A stretch of 64,000 nucleotides of DNA from Actinokineospora spheciospongiae (GTDB lineage: Bacteria > Actinomycetota > Actinomycetes > Mycobacteriales > Pseudonocardiaceae). This document shows positions 34,130 to 41,828 of the stretch, piece by piece; position 1 is the stretch's first letter; every line of letters begins with the position of its first letter. The notes below the pieces were generated by a model. The model did not search any database. It saw nothing but the letters and a program-made list of their open reading frames with translations, and was not told the DNA's origin. The stretch lies in contig NZ_AYXG01000016.1 of NCBI RefSeq assembly GCF_000564855.1, positions 1 through 64,000 of the forward strand. The letters run 5' to 3'. Both the position numbers and the translations under genes were made by a program.

Positions 34130-35860
34130 TCATTCCGGCGAGCGCAGCGCCAGGACCGCGGCGACCGGCCCGGCGAACGCGAGCACCCCGCACACCAGCC
34201 ACGTCGCCTGCACGCCGACGGCCAGCGCCAGCGACCCGAACAGCGCCACCGAGAACGGGGTGGTCCCGATGCCCGCCAGGGCCAGCGTCGCCATCGCCGC
34301 GCCCATCCGGTCCGGCGGCGCGGCGGCCTGGTAGAGGCTGACGATCGCGGGCCCGTTGAACCCGGACGCGACACCGGTGGCGTAGGCGGTGACGGCCAGC
34401 GCGAACACGGTCGGGGTCAGCGCCATGACCAGCACACCCCCGGCCAGCACGACCCCGCTCACCACGAGCCGCACGACCAGCGGCAACCGGTGCCCGAACA
34501 GCGCCCCGAGACCGGTGGAGGTCAGCGCACCCGCGCTGAACGCGGCGATGACCGCCCCGACAGCGCCGACGCCCCACCCCCGGCTGTCGGCCAGCAGCGG
34601 CAACGCGGCCAGCATGGGCCAGCCGAAGCAGAAGTCGAGGGCGAACGCCGCCACGAACAACCAGCGCAACCGCCTGCTCACGGCCAACACCCGCACCCCG
34701 TCGAGGGACCGGCGCAGCAACCCGGTGCGAACGGGCGCGGCAGGCCGCACCATCCCCCGGGTCACGTGGAACAAACACCCGAACGAGGCCGAACAGGTCA
34801 CCGCGACGACGGCCATGGCCATCCACAGTTGCCCGGTGGCGATCAGCCAGGCCCCCAGCGGCGCCCCGGCGATCGGGGCCAACCTGGTCACCATGGAGTA
34901 CAGGGAATTCGCCCGCACCAGGTCGTCCCCCGGCGCCAACTTCGGCAGGACGGTCCCGAAGGACGGCCCACCCAACCCCACCAGGACGCCCTCGACGACC
35001 GCGATCACCGCCAACACGGGCACCGACTCGGCCAGCCCGACCGCCACCGCCCCGGCCGCCAGCAGCGCGACCCGGCCGGAAGTGGTGCGCAGCAGCATGA
35101 AGCGCGGACCCACCAGGTCGGCCACCGCGCCACCGAAGATCAGCATGAGCGCCTTGGGGATGGTGGAGCACAACATCAGCAGCGTCACCGCCCCCGGCCC
35201 ACCCAGCCGCACCGCGCTCCAGGTGAGCGCGATGGTCAGCATGTTGTCGCCGACCAGCGAGATCCCCTGCCCGCCGATCAACGACCCCAACCGCGACCAG
35301 TCGGTCCGCGCAGGCGCGGCCCGCTCCGCCCCTCCCCCACCCCCCGCCCCGACGCCCAACTCGACAAGCGACCCAACGCCCGACCGGACACCCGGCTCCG
35401 CAAGCGACCCAACGCCCGACCGGACACCCGGCTCCGCAAGCGACCCAGCGCCCGGCCCGGCACCCGGCTCCGCGAGCGGGCCGATGGTCGGCCCAGCGAG
35501 CAGCCCAGCGCTCCGTCCAGCAGCCGGTCCCGCAGGCGGCCAGGCAGGCGATCCGGCGGCCAGTCCCGCACCCGGCCCCGCGACCGGCTCGGCCCCCGGC
35601 CCGGCGGTCAGTCCCGTAGGCGGCGCGGCAGGCGGTCCGGCAGCCAGTCCAGCGCCCAGCCCGGCAGCCGATCCGGCGCCCTGCCCAGCGGCCACTCCAG
35701 CACCCGCCCCGACGGGCGACCCGGCACCCAGCCCAGCACCCGGCCCGGCAACCAATCCGGCACCTGGTCCGGCGGGCAGTGCGGTAGGCGGCTCGGTGGG
35801 CGGGCAGGCGGTCGGGTGGGCGATCGGGTCGGTGGCTGTGTCGGTGTCCATGGTGGTCAT
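34130..35860 (-). CDS. MFS exporter with long low-complexity N-terminal extension
   Basis: This 576-residue protein joins an MFS transporter (residues ~185-576, about 12 helices) to a ~180-residue Gly/Ala/Pro-rich leader. The transporter begins DWSRLGSLIGGQGISLVGDNMLTIALTW, with MLLRTTSGRVALLAAGAVAV and GPSFGTVLPKLAPGDDLVRANSLYSMVTRLAPIAGAPLGA typical of the enterobactin/macrolide-type exporters. The leader (for example PAGPGAGLVAGPGAGLG) is internally repetitive, including a 36-bp DNA tandem. In an NRPS cluster the transporter is the likely product exporter. The ATG at 35860 is preceded by AGGAGCG and overlaps the upstream stop (ATGA). The true N terminus could be internal, near residue 180. 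Confidence 0.85.
   Translation of the reverse strand: MTTMDTDTATDPIAHPTACPPTEPPTALPAGPGAGLVAGPGAGLGAGSPVGAGAGVAAGQGAGSAAGLGAGLAAGPPAAPPTGLTAGPGAEPVAGPGAGLAAGSPAWPPAGPAAGRSAGLLAGPTIGPLAEPGAGPGAGSLAEPGVRSGVGSLAEPGVRSGVGSLVELGVGAGGGGGAERAAPARTDWSRLGSLIGGQGISLVGDNMLTIALTWSAVRLGGPGAVTLLMLCSTIPKALMLIFGGAVADLVGPRFMLLRTTSGRVALLAAGAVAVGLAESVPVLAVIAVVEGVLVGLGGPSFGTVLPKLAPGDDLVRANSLYSMVTRLAPIAGAPLGAWLIATGQLWMAMAVVAVTCSASFGCLFHVTRGMVRPAAPVRTGLLRRSLDGVRVLAVSRRLRWLFVAAFALDFCFGWPMLAALPLLADSRGWGVGAVGAVIAAFSAGALTSTGLGALFGHRLPLVVRLVVSGVVLAGGVLVMALTPTVFALAVTAYATGVASGFNGPAIVSLYQAAAPPDRMGAAMATLALAGIGTTPFSVALFGSLALAVGVQATWLVCGVLAFAGPVAAVLALRSPE
35365..35472 (-). repeat. 36-bp tandem repeat within MFS leader
   Basis: Three adjacent copies of a 36-bp unit (CAAGCGACCCAACGCCCGAC...; copies end at 35400, 35436 and 35472). 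The third is diverged. They encode 12-residue repeats of the type AEPGVRSGVGSL. The period is a multiple of three and keeps the frame. Confidence 0.85.
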
Positions 35861-36210
35861 CGGTCGCTCCTGGGGTCCACCACGTCGGTGAGGGCTCGGG
35901 TGTCGGTCAGCAGGCGGTCGAGGAGGGGCCAGCGGGCGTCCTCCCGGTGACCGCCCCGGGCGGCGTCGTCCACGGCCATGACGGTGGCCAGCCGGGCGGC
36001 GGCGTCGTGCCTGCCGTCCGACAGCACCACCAGGGCGCCGCCGAGGTGGGCCCGGCCCAGGGCGGCCAGCGACCAGCGGGCGGCGTGCCCGGCGCCCGCC
36101 CGGCACCACGGTGGCCACACGGTCAGCACGGGGTCGTCCGACGGGGTGAAGAAGGCGTGCGAGACCGCACCGCCCGACTCCGCCTCGCCCACCCCGACTC
36201 GCTCGCGCAC
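35857..36210 (-). CDS. small unknown protein of the peptide cluster, 117 aa
   Basis: Nothing in the sequence (VSHAFFTPSDDPVLTVWPPWCRAG, then HAARWSLAALGRAHLGGALVVLSDG) matches a family I know. It has one Cys, Trp-rich motifs and an acidic/Arg-rich C terminus. It is sandwiched in the cluster operon: its stop overlaps the MFS start (ATGA), and its GTG start follows the FMN enzyme stop by ten bases. A function tied to export or precursor supply is only a guess from position. Confidence 0.55.
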   Translation of the reverse strand: MRERVGVGEAESGGAVSHAFFTPSDDPVLTVWPPWCRAGAGHAARWSLAALGRAHLGGALVVLSDGRHDAAARLATVMAVDDAARGGHREDARWPLLDRLLTDTRALTDVVDPRSDR

Positions 36211-36220
36211 CTCAGCCCCC

Positions 36221-37499
36221 TCAGACCGGGACCCGCTCGACGGCCGGGGTGCCCGGCCACCACAGGTCCTCGGGGTCGAGGTCGGTCGCGGTGTACTTGC
36301 CCAGCGCGCTGATCAGCAGCCGCGCCTCCAGCGCCAGGCACTCGGCCAGCCGCACCAGCCCAGCCCGGGGGTCCTCGGCGACGGCGAGCAGCGCGGCCCG
36401 GCCCAGCCCGGCGGCGGTGGCGCCCAGGGCGAGCCCGCGCACCACCCGGCTGCCCTCCCACATCCGCCCGGTGACCAGCAGGCACCCGGAGGGTGGGCCG
36501 ATCCGGCGCAGGCACTCGGCCAGCGGGAGCCCCACGTGCCGCAGGAACGCCGTCGGCGCCCAGCCGGTGCCGCCCTCGGCGCCGTCGACGGTCACCGAGT
36601 CGGCGCCCGCGGCCCAGGCCACCTCGGCGGCGCGGGCGATGTCGCGGCCGGGGTGGAACTTCACCCACACCTTGGCGCGGGGGAAGTTGTTGCGCATGAA
36701 CCGGATCTGCTGGCGCACGATCTCCTCGGTGAACGTGCCGGGGGTGGCGCAGCGCAGCCGTTCCCCGGAGCCGAACACGTCGTGCATGGAGAACCGGTCG
36801 GCCAGCCGGGTGGCCTCGGCGGCGTCGAGGACGGTCATGCCGCCCAGGCCCGGCTTGGCGCCCTGGCCGATCTTCAGCTCGAAGGCCAGCCGCCCGGTTT
36901 CGAGCAGTGGGGCGGCGGCGGGTGAGCTGTGGACGAGGTTCCACACCTCGGAGTCGGCGTCCTCGGTGCTCTGCTGCACCACGACCCCGCCGAGCCCGTC
37001 GGCCACCGCGTCCAGGTACGCCTCGATGCGGGCGAGGATCGGCGAGCCGCCGAACCCGTGCACCGGCACCATGTTCTCGCCGATCACCATCGGCACGCCG
37101 AGCTGCCCGGCCTGGGTGCTCGCGGCGACGCCGAGTTCCCGGCTGCCCAGTTCCGTCGACCCGAAGGCGGACAGGAACACCGGCAGCGCCGAGCGGAACC
37201 CACCGACCACAGTGGACAGGTCCACGTCGGTGTGCTCCGGCTCGCGACCCAGGTCGATCAGCTTCTCCAGCCGCCGCGGCATGAACACCGGTGGCACCAG
37301 CCGCGCGGCGTCCAGGTCGTCCACCGGGCCCGCGGCCGGGTCGGGGACCGCGCCGAACATCGCCCGGCCGTAGCCGGCGGCGGGCGGGAACGCCTCCGCC
37401 GTGCCGTTGCGGGCCCGCGCGCGGACCTGCTCCTCCGGGAACCCGGCTGCCGTGGCACCGGTCGTCATCGAACTGCCGGGGGTGCTCACGGCGTCGCCA
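36221..37499 (-). CDS. FMN-binding glutamate-synthase-like enzyme
   Basis: A ~425-residue TIM-barrel protein corresponding to the FMN/catalytic core of the large subunit of glutamate synthase, without the glutaminase or FAD parts. Hallmarks are FELKIGQGAKPGLGGMTVLDAAEATRLADRF, GRDIARAAEVAWAAGADSVTVDGAEGGTGWAPTAFLRHVGLPL and LLVTGRMWEGSRVVRGLALGA. The family moves electrons in 2-oxoglutarate amination; stand-alone forms of this type are not well understood. In this operon it follows a glutamate mutase and an asparagine-synthetase-like enzyme, so it may supply or reshape glutamate-derived precursors. The GTG at 37499 overlaps the upstream gene by 14 bp; ATG 37468 is an alternative. Confidence 0.82.
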
Positions 37500-38472
37500 C
37501 CCCCGGCAGCTTCGGGTAAGCGCTGACCTGCCACAGCGCGTCCAGCCCGGTGAGGAAGCGGACGAGCCGCTCGACGCCCATGCCGAACCCGGCGCTGGCC
37601 GGGATGCCGTCGCGGGCGGTGTCGAGGTACCACTTGTACTTGGCCGGGTTCTCGCCGCTCTCCCGCATCCGGGTGACGATGGTGGCGTAGTCGGCCTCGC
37701 GCTCGCTGCCGCTGACCAGCTCGCCGAACCCGCCGTGCGCGATGAGGTCGAAGTTGCGCAGCTCACCGGGGCGGTCGGGGTCCTCGCGGTCGTAGAAGCC
37801 GCGCGAGCCCTTGGGGTAGCCGGTGACGAAGAACGGCCGCTCCGCCTTGTGCGACAGCATCTCCTCGCCCTCCCAGTCGATCTCGCCGTCGGGGTTCTGC
37901 GGGTGCCCGACCGACACCAGCCGCTCCACGGCCTCGGTGTGGGTGATCCGGTCGAACGGCCCGGCGAGCAATTCGGTGAACGACTCCCGGTCGCGGCCGA
38001 GTTCGCGCAGCACGTCCGGCACCGCCCGCCACATGTGGTCGACGACGTGGGTCAGCAGCCCCTCGGCCAGCGCCATCGCGTCGGCCCGGGTGGCGCCCGC
38101 CACCTCCACGTCGATCTGGTGGAACTCCACCAGGTGCCTGCCGGTGCCCGCGGTCTCGGCCGGTTCGACGCGCACGTTCGGGGCGATGTAGAACAGCTTG
38201 CCGAACCCGCGCAGCGACGCCTGCTTGTAGAGGATGGCGCTGGTCATCAGCTTGTACCGGTGCCCGTAGAAGTCGACGTCGAGCGCCTTGGCGCCGCGCC
38301 CGCCGGGGTCGGTGACCGGCCCGATCAGCGGTGGCAGCAGCTCCTGGAAGCCCTGGGCGCGCAGGTGGTCGCGCGCGGCCTGCAACGCCTCCTGCTGCAC
38401 GCGCATGGCGGCCGCGGTCGACCGGGCGGCGAGGTGCTCGCCGAGCGGGGCGAGCGGGGACTCGTGGGACAT
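37486..38472 (-). CDS. class II aaRS-like asparagine synthetase A-type enzyme
   Basis: A 328-residue protein with a class II aminoacyl-tRNA synthetase core but no anticodon-binding domain, so not a normal AspRS/AsnRS. Motif 1 region: ARDHLRAQGFQELLPPLIGPV. Motif 2: FYIAPNVRVEP, then GTGRHLVEFHQIDVEVAG. Motif 3: SAGFGMGVERLVRFLTGL, with the ATP-binding Arg. Related archaeal asparagine synthetases, derived from AspRS, activate aspartate with ATP and amidate it with ammonia. Beside glutamate mutase the likely substrate is aspartate or 3-methylaspartate. AGGAGA precedes the ATG. It belongs to the mutase operon, 12 bases after GlmE. Confidence 0.8.
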   Translation of the reverse strand: MSHESPLAPLGEHLAARSTAAAMRVQQEALQAARDHLRAQGFQELLPPLIGPVTDPGGRGAKALDVDFYGHRYKLMTSAILYKQASLRGFGKLFYIAPNVRVEPAETAGTGRHLVEFHQIDVEVAGATRADAMALAEGLLTHVVDHMWRAVPDVLRELGRDRESFTELLAGPFDRITHTEAVERLVSVGHPQNPDGEIDWEGEEMLSHKAERPFFVTGYPKGSRGFYDREDPDRPGELRNFDLIAHGGFGELVSGSEREADYATIVTRMRESGENPAKYKWYLDTARDGIPASAGFGMGVERLVRFLTGLDALWQVSAYPKLPGVATP

Positions 38473-38484
38473 GTCTCCTCCGGG

Positions 38485-39687
38485 TTATCGGTCGAACGAG
38501 CGGGCGACGTGGGTCAGGGCGGTGAGCAGACGGTCCGAGGTCAGGGCGCTGTCGGGCTCGGTGGGGACGATCGGCATGGCGCCGACGGCGGTCCAGCGCA
38601 ACCGGCCGTCGGCCCCGACGGTGCTGCGCGACTGCCCGGCGTTGTCCGGGTGCAGGCAGAACGGGACGTCGAGCAGCCCCCGGGCGAACGCCTCGGCGAA
38701 CGCCCTGCCGAGGTCGTCGTCGAGGTCGAGCACCGCCTCGACCAGGGCTTTCGCTTCACCGAGGATGCCGGTGTCGGCGGTGGTGGCGGTAGGGACGGTC
38801 TCGCGCGCCGCCGTGGCGGCGACCTCCAGCGCCTGCACGTTCTCGGCGATGGTGGGAATCCGGTGCGCCTCGGCGACGGTCTTGACGATGAGCCGCTCGG
38901 TTCCGGTGCGCGCTGCCAGTTCCGCGGACGCCTGGAGCAGCCTGAGCGCCCCGCGCCGGGTGGTCGGGTAGACGCCCATGTAGCCGTAGAGGACGACGTG
39001 CCAGTCGGTGCCTGCCGGGAGGTACCGCGCGGCAAGGGTCCTGAGCGCGCGGATCGCCTCTTCGTCCTGGGCGGGGTGGGTCTGCTGGGCGTAGCTGAGG
39101 GACACGCTGGTGATGCCGTACCGGGTGAAGAACAGCGCTTCGAGCACGCTGACCGCCACGAGCAGCCCGGGTGGGCAGAGCTGCCCGAGCAGGCAGCCGC
39201 CGAAGCTCTCCAGGTGCGGGGTGTCCGCGCGCTCGGCGAGCAGTTCGCACGTCTCCCGCCAGTTCGCGATGGATTCGCGGATCGGGGTGCGCCCGTAGGG
39301 CAGGCAGTAGGAGATGGGGCCGCCCTCGGTGGCGTCGAGCCCGGCGGCGGTGAGGGCGCGGACGATGTCCTGCGGCTGCGCCGAACCGTGCCGCACCTGC
39401 ACGGGGAACCCGCTGTCGCGGATGCCGTCGAGGAGGGCCGCGGTGGTCTCGGTGCTGTGGCTGACGATGGGGTAGCCGTTGAGGGGCGCCCGCTCGCGCA
39501 GCGCCTTCGCCGCGGCCTGGTGGTCGCCGACGCGGGTGTAGCTGTCCAGGGTCAGCGTCCCCACGGTGGTGGCGTCGGCGTCGCGGGTGGCCCGGAGCCC
39601 GTCGCGCATGGCGACCGGGTCGCCGAAGCCCATCCTGGGCTGCACCACCAGGCTTGCGGCCCGCTTGACGAACCGCCCGAAGCTCAC
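38485..39687 (-). CDS. glmE: methylaspartate (glutamate) mutase, E subunit
   Basis: A 400-residue catalytic subunit of coenzyme-B12-dependent glutamate mutase, which converts L-glutamate to (2S,3S)-3-methylaspartate. Matching blocks are GDPVAMRDGLRATRDADATTVGTLTLDSYTRV, then NGYPIVSHSTE, SGFPVQVRHGSAQPQDIVRALTAAGLDATEGGPISYCLPYGRTPI and LESFGGCLLGQLCPPGLLVAVSVLEALFF. Enzymes of this type supply 3-methylaspartate in friulimicin-type lipopeptides and in vicenistatin. Its ATG overlaps the end of the S subunit gene (ATGA), so the two are coupled. Confidence 0.92.
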   Translation of the reverse strand: MSFGRFVKRAASLVVQPRMGFGDPVAMRDGLRATRDADATTVGTLTLDSYTRVGDHQAAAKALRERAPLNGYPIVSHSTETTAALLDGIRDSGFPVQVRHGSAQPQDIVRALTAAGLDATEGGPISYCLPYGRTPIRESIANWRETCELLAERADTPHLESFGGCLLGQLCPPGLLVAVSVLEALFFTRYGITSVSLSYAQQTHPAQDEEAIRALRTLAARYLPAGTDWHVVLYGYMGVYPTTRRGALRLLQASAELAARTGTERLIVKTVAEAHRIPTIAENVQALEVAATAARETVPTATTADTGILGEAKALVEAVLDLDDDLGRAFAEAFARGLLDVPFCLHPDNAGQSRSTVGADGRLRWTAVGAMPIVPTEPDSALTSDRLLTALTHVARSFDR

Positions 39688-40103
39688 GAGGCCACCGCCT
39701 GCGGCAGCCGCAGGAACGCGTCGAAGGCGGTGAGGTCACCGTCGTCGAACACGGCGTCGAAACCCGCGCGCAGCAGGGCGTCGGTCCGGTCGGCGTGCCT
39801 GCGCCCGTCGACGCCGAGCTTGCCGCCGAGCACGATCCGCGGTCGCGGGGCCCGCGGCCGCAGGGCGGTGATGGCGGTGAGCCCGTCGGTGAACCCGTGG
39901 CCGTTGACGCTGCTCAGCACGACCAGCTCCGGGCACAGGGCGGTGGTCTCGGCCACCAGCAGCGCGTCCGGCACGCAGGGGCCGAGGTTGACCACCCGGT
40001 GGCCGCGCTCTTCGCAGAAGAGCTGCAGGAAGATCAGGTTCCAGGTGTGCGAATCCGACGCCGTTCCGGCGACCAGGACGTCACAACCGCTCCGCGAGGA
40101 CAT
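39684..40103 (-). CDS. glmS: methylaspartate mutase, S (cobalamin-binding) subunit
   Basis: A 139-residue B12-binding flavodoxin-fold subunit. The cobalamin motif D-x-H-x-x-G reads DSHTWN: the lower-ligand His and its Asp are kept, and the Gly is Asn, a variant I associate with natural-product mutases. Other landmarks are GHRVVNLGPCVPDALLV, LVVLSSVNGHGFTDG and IVLGGKLGVDGRR. It pairs with GlmE to form the active mutase. The ATG at 40103 has no clear ribosome site; a leaderless or short-leader message is possible. It lies 54 bases downstream of a GNAT gene. Confidence 0.9.
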   Translation of the reverse strand: MSSRSGCDVLVAGTASDSHTWNLIFLQLFCEERGHRVVNLGPCVPDALLVAETTALCPELVVLSSVNGHGFTDGLTAITALRPRAPRPRIVLGGKLGVDGRRHADRTDALLRAGFDAVFDDGDLTAFDAFLRLPQAVAS

Positions 40104-40157
40104 GCGGCAAAACTAGGTTCGCCGCCCCGGCGCGGGCGGTAGTTGCACCGGCAGTAT

Positions 40158-40661
40158 TCAGGCAGCCTGCCCGGCCCACAGCTCCCGGTACATGATGTGC
40201 AGGCCGACCGGCCCCGCCGTGGCGTGGTGGTACCCGCCGGGCAGCGTGGCGATGACCTCGAACCCGAGCGAGGTCCACAACCGGACCGCGGCCGTGTTGG
40301 TCGACACCACGGCGTTGAACTGCATGGCGGTGAACCCCGCGGCCTCGGCCTCGACCAGCACCCGCTCCCCCAGCGCCCGCCCGATGCCCCGACCGGCGTG
40401 CGCCGGGTCGACCAGGAAGCTCGCGTTGGCGATGTGCGCGGCCGGACCGGCGTGGTTGCGGGCGAACCGGGCGCTGCCCACCACCGCCTCCCCGTGCACG
40501 GCGACCAGGGTCCGGGCCGGGCTCGGCGCCATCCACAGCGCGCGGGCGTCCGGCTCGGTCAGGTCGCGGTCGAGGGTGTAGGTCTCCCCCGCGGCAACGA
40601 TGTCGTGCATGAACGGCCAGATGTGCGGCCAGTCCTCGGCCACCGCGGTTCGGATGCGCAT
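40158..40661 (-). CDS. GNAT family N-acetyltransferase
   Basis: A 167-residue Gcn5-type acetyltransferase (RIRTAVAEDWPHIWPFMHDIVAAG at the start; VDPAHAGRGIGRALGERVLVEAEAAGF is the acetyl-CoA motif A; VRLWTSLGFEVIATLPGGYHH the C-terminal block). This pattern resembles phosphinothricin- or amino-acid N-acetyltransferase-like members. It could modify the peptide or an amino-acid precursor, or give self-protection. It starts five bases downstream of the other GNAT gene on the same transcript. Confidence 0.85.
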   Translation of the reverse strand: MRIRTAVAEDWPHIWPFMHDIVAAGETYTLDRDLTEPDARALWMAPSPARTLVAVHGEAVVGSARFARNHAGPAAHIANASFLVDPAHAGRGIGRALGERVLVEAEAAGFTAMQFNAVVSTNTAAVRLWTSLGFEVIATLPGGYHHATAGPVGLHIMYRELWAGQAA

Positions 40662-40666
40662 ACCCC

Positions 40667-41515
40667 TCACTCTCGTTCCGGACCGCCCTGCTCGCCACTG
40701 GATTTCCGATAGGTGCGGGTTTCCGCGTAGCCGCGGAACCCCAGGTCCCGGTAGAACGCCTTCGCCTCGTCCGTGATCGGGTACACCACCGCCTCCACGG
40801 CCCCGGTGTCCCGCAGGGCGTGCAACGCGGCCAGGCAGACCGCCCGCCCCAGGCCGAGGCGCCGGTACCGCGCGACCGTGCCCACGGGCTCCAGCTCGCC
40901 GACCCGGTTCACCTCGTCCGGCCAGATCAGGCACTGGGCGGCCACGGTGCCGTCCGCCGCGACGGCCGTCCAGTCGAGCTCGGCCCGGTAGGGCCAGGCC
41001 GCCATCACCTGCCGGTAGCTGTCCTCGGTGACCCGGGACGGGTGCCAGACCGAGCGGTGGCAGGCCACCCTGGCGGCGACGTCCCCGACCGGCGCCAGGG
41101 TGAACCCGGGCGGCGCCACCGCGGCGGGCAGCTCCACCAGGGAACGGGCCAGGTACTGGAAGGACGGGGCGTCCACCCGGTGGAAACCCCCCGCCACGAG
41201 ACCGGTGATCACGTGCTCGGCACCGTCGAGGACCTCCACCTCGCTCGGGTCCGCCCACGCCAGCACCTCGGCCACCAGCTCCGGCGCCTCCGGGTCCACC
41301 AGCAGCGACAGCGAACCCGGGGCGTGCAGCCATCCCCACGCCACCACCCGCCCGTCGCGCTCCCACAGCGCGGTCGGCCACTCGGGTTCACGGCCCAGGT
41401 GTTGGAAGCGCTGCCAGGCCAGGTCCCCGATGTGCCACTGGCTGCGGTGCGACCAGGTCCGCTGGACCAGCTCCTGCATCAGCCGCAGGTCCGCCGGTCC
41501 CGTGTAGGGGCGCAT
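40667..41515 (-). CDS. GNAT family protein, two-domain
   Basis: A 282-residue protein with a divergent GNAT-like N-terminal half and a C-terminal GNAT domain (GELEPVGTVARYRRLGLGRAVCLAALHALRDTGAVEAVVYPITDEAKAFYRDLGFRGYAE). The acetyl-CoA loop RRLGLGRA is intact. Function is unknown, possibly modification or resistance. It lies between the mutase operon and MbtH, with an extensive hairpin upstream of its ATG. Confidence 0.8.
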   Translation of the reverse strand: MRPYTGPADLRLMQELVQRTWSHRSQWHIGDLAWQRFQHLGREPEWPTALWERDGRVVAWGWLHAPGSLSLLVDPEAPELVAEVLAWADPSEVEVLDGAEHVITGLVAGGFHRVDAPSFQYLARSLVELPAAVAPPGFTLAPVGDVAARVACHRSVWHPSRVTEDSYRQVMAAWPYRAELDWTAVAADGTVAAQCLIWPDEVNRVGELEPVGTVARYRRLGLGRAVCLAALHALRDTGAVEAVVYPITDEAKAFYRDLGFRGYAETRTYRKSSGEQGGPERE

Positions 41516-41526
41516 GGTGGAGTTCT

Positions 41527-41554
41527 ACCCCAGGACGCCCGCGGGCGTCCTGGG
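41527..41554 (-). terminator. perfect 14-bp palindromic hairpin between MbtH and GNAT genes
   Basis: CCCCAGGACGCCCG (41527-41540) and its complement (41541-41554) form a loopless palindrome 12 bases after the MbtH stop and 12 bases before the GNAT start. The T-run lies on the plus-strand side only. It may end or attenuate the NRPS transcript. Confidence 0.6.
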
Positions 41555-41566
41555 GTTTTCCGGACC

Positions 41567-41773
41567 TCAGGCGTACTGGGCGACCAGGCTCTTGGGGCGC
41601 ATGTCGGTCCAGTTGGCCTCGACGTAGGCCAGGCACTCGTCGCGGGAGGACTCCGGCAGGGCGGTGGCCCAGCCCGCCGGGACGGTCACGAACGACGGCC
41701 ACAGGGAGTGCTGGCCCTCGTCGTTGACCAGGACGAGGTAGGTGGCGTCGGTGTCCTCGAAGGGGTTCGACAT
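41567..41773 (-). CDS. MbtH-like protein
   Basis: A 68-residue MbtH-family partner of NRPS adenylation domains, needed for their solubility or activity. All family residues are present: NPFEDTDATYLVLVNDEGQHSLWPSF, VPAGWATALPESSRDECLAYVEANWTDMRP, then KSL. AAGGAG precedes the ATG at 41773. It follows the NRPS-1 stop by 55 bases, so it is translated from the same message as the synthetase it should assist. Confidence 0.97.
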   Translation of the reverse strand: MSNPFEDTDATYLVLVNDEGQHSLWPSFVTVPAGWATALPESSRDECLAYVEANWTDMRPKSLVAQYA

Positions 41774-41828
41774 GGTGTGCTCCTTCAGTTCTCGGTGTTC
41801 GGCTGGTTTCAGTGGGTCGAACGGGTGC

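Noticed and set aside
37486-38472. Housekeeping aspartyl/asparaginyl-tRNA synthetase
   Set aside because: The protein has only the class II catalytic core, lacks an anticodon-binding domain and lies in a biosynthetic operon, so an asparagine synthetase A-like role is more likely.
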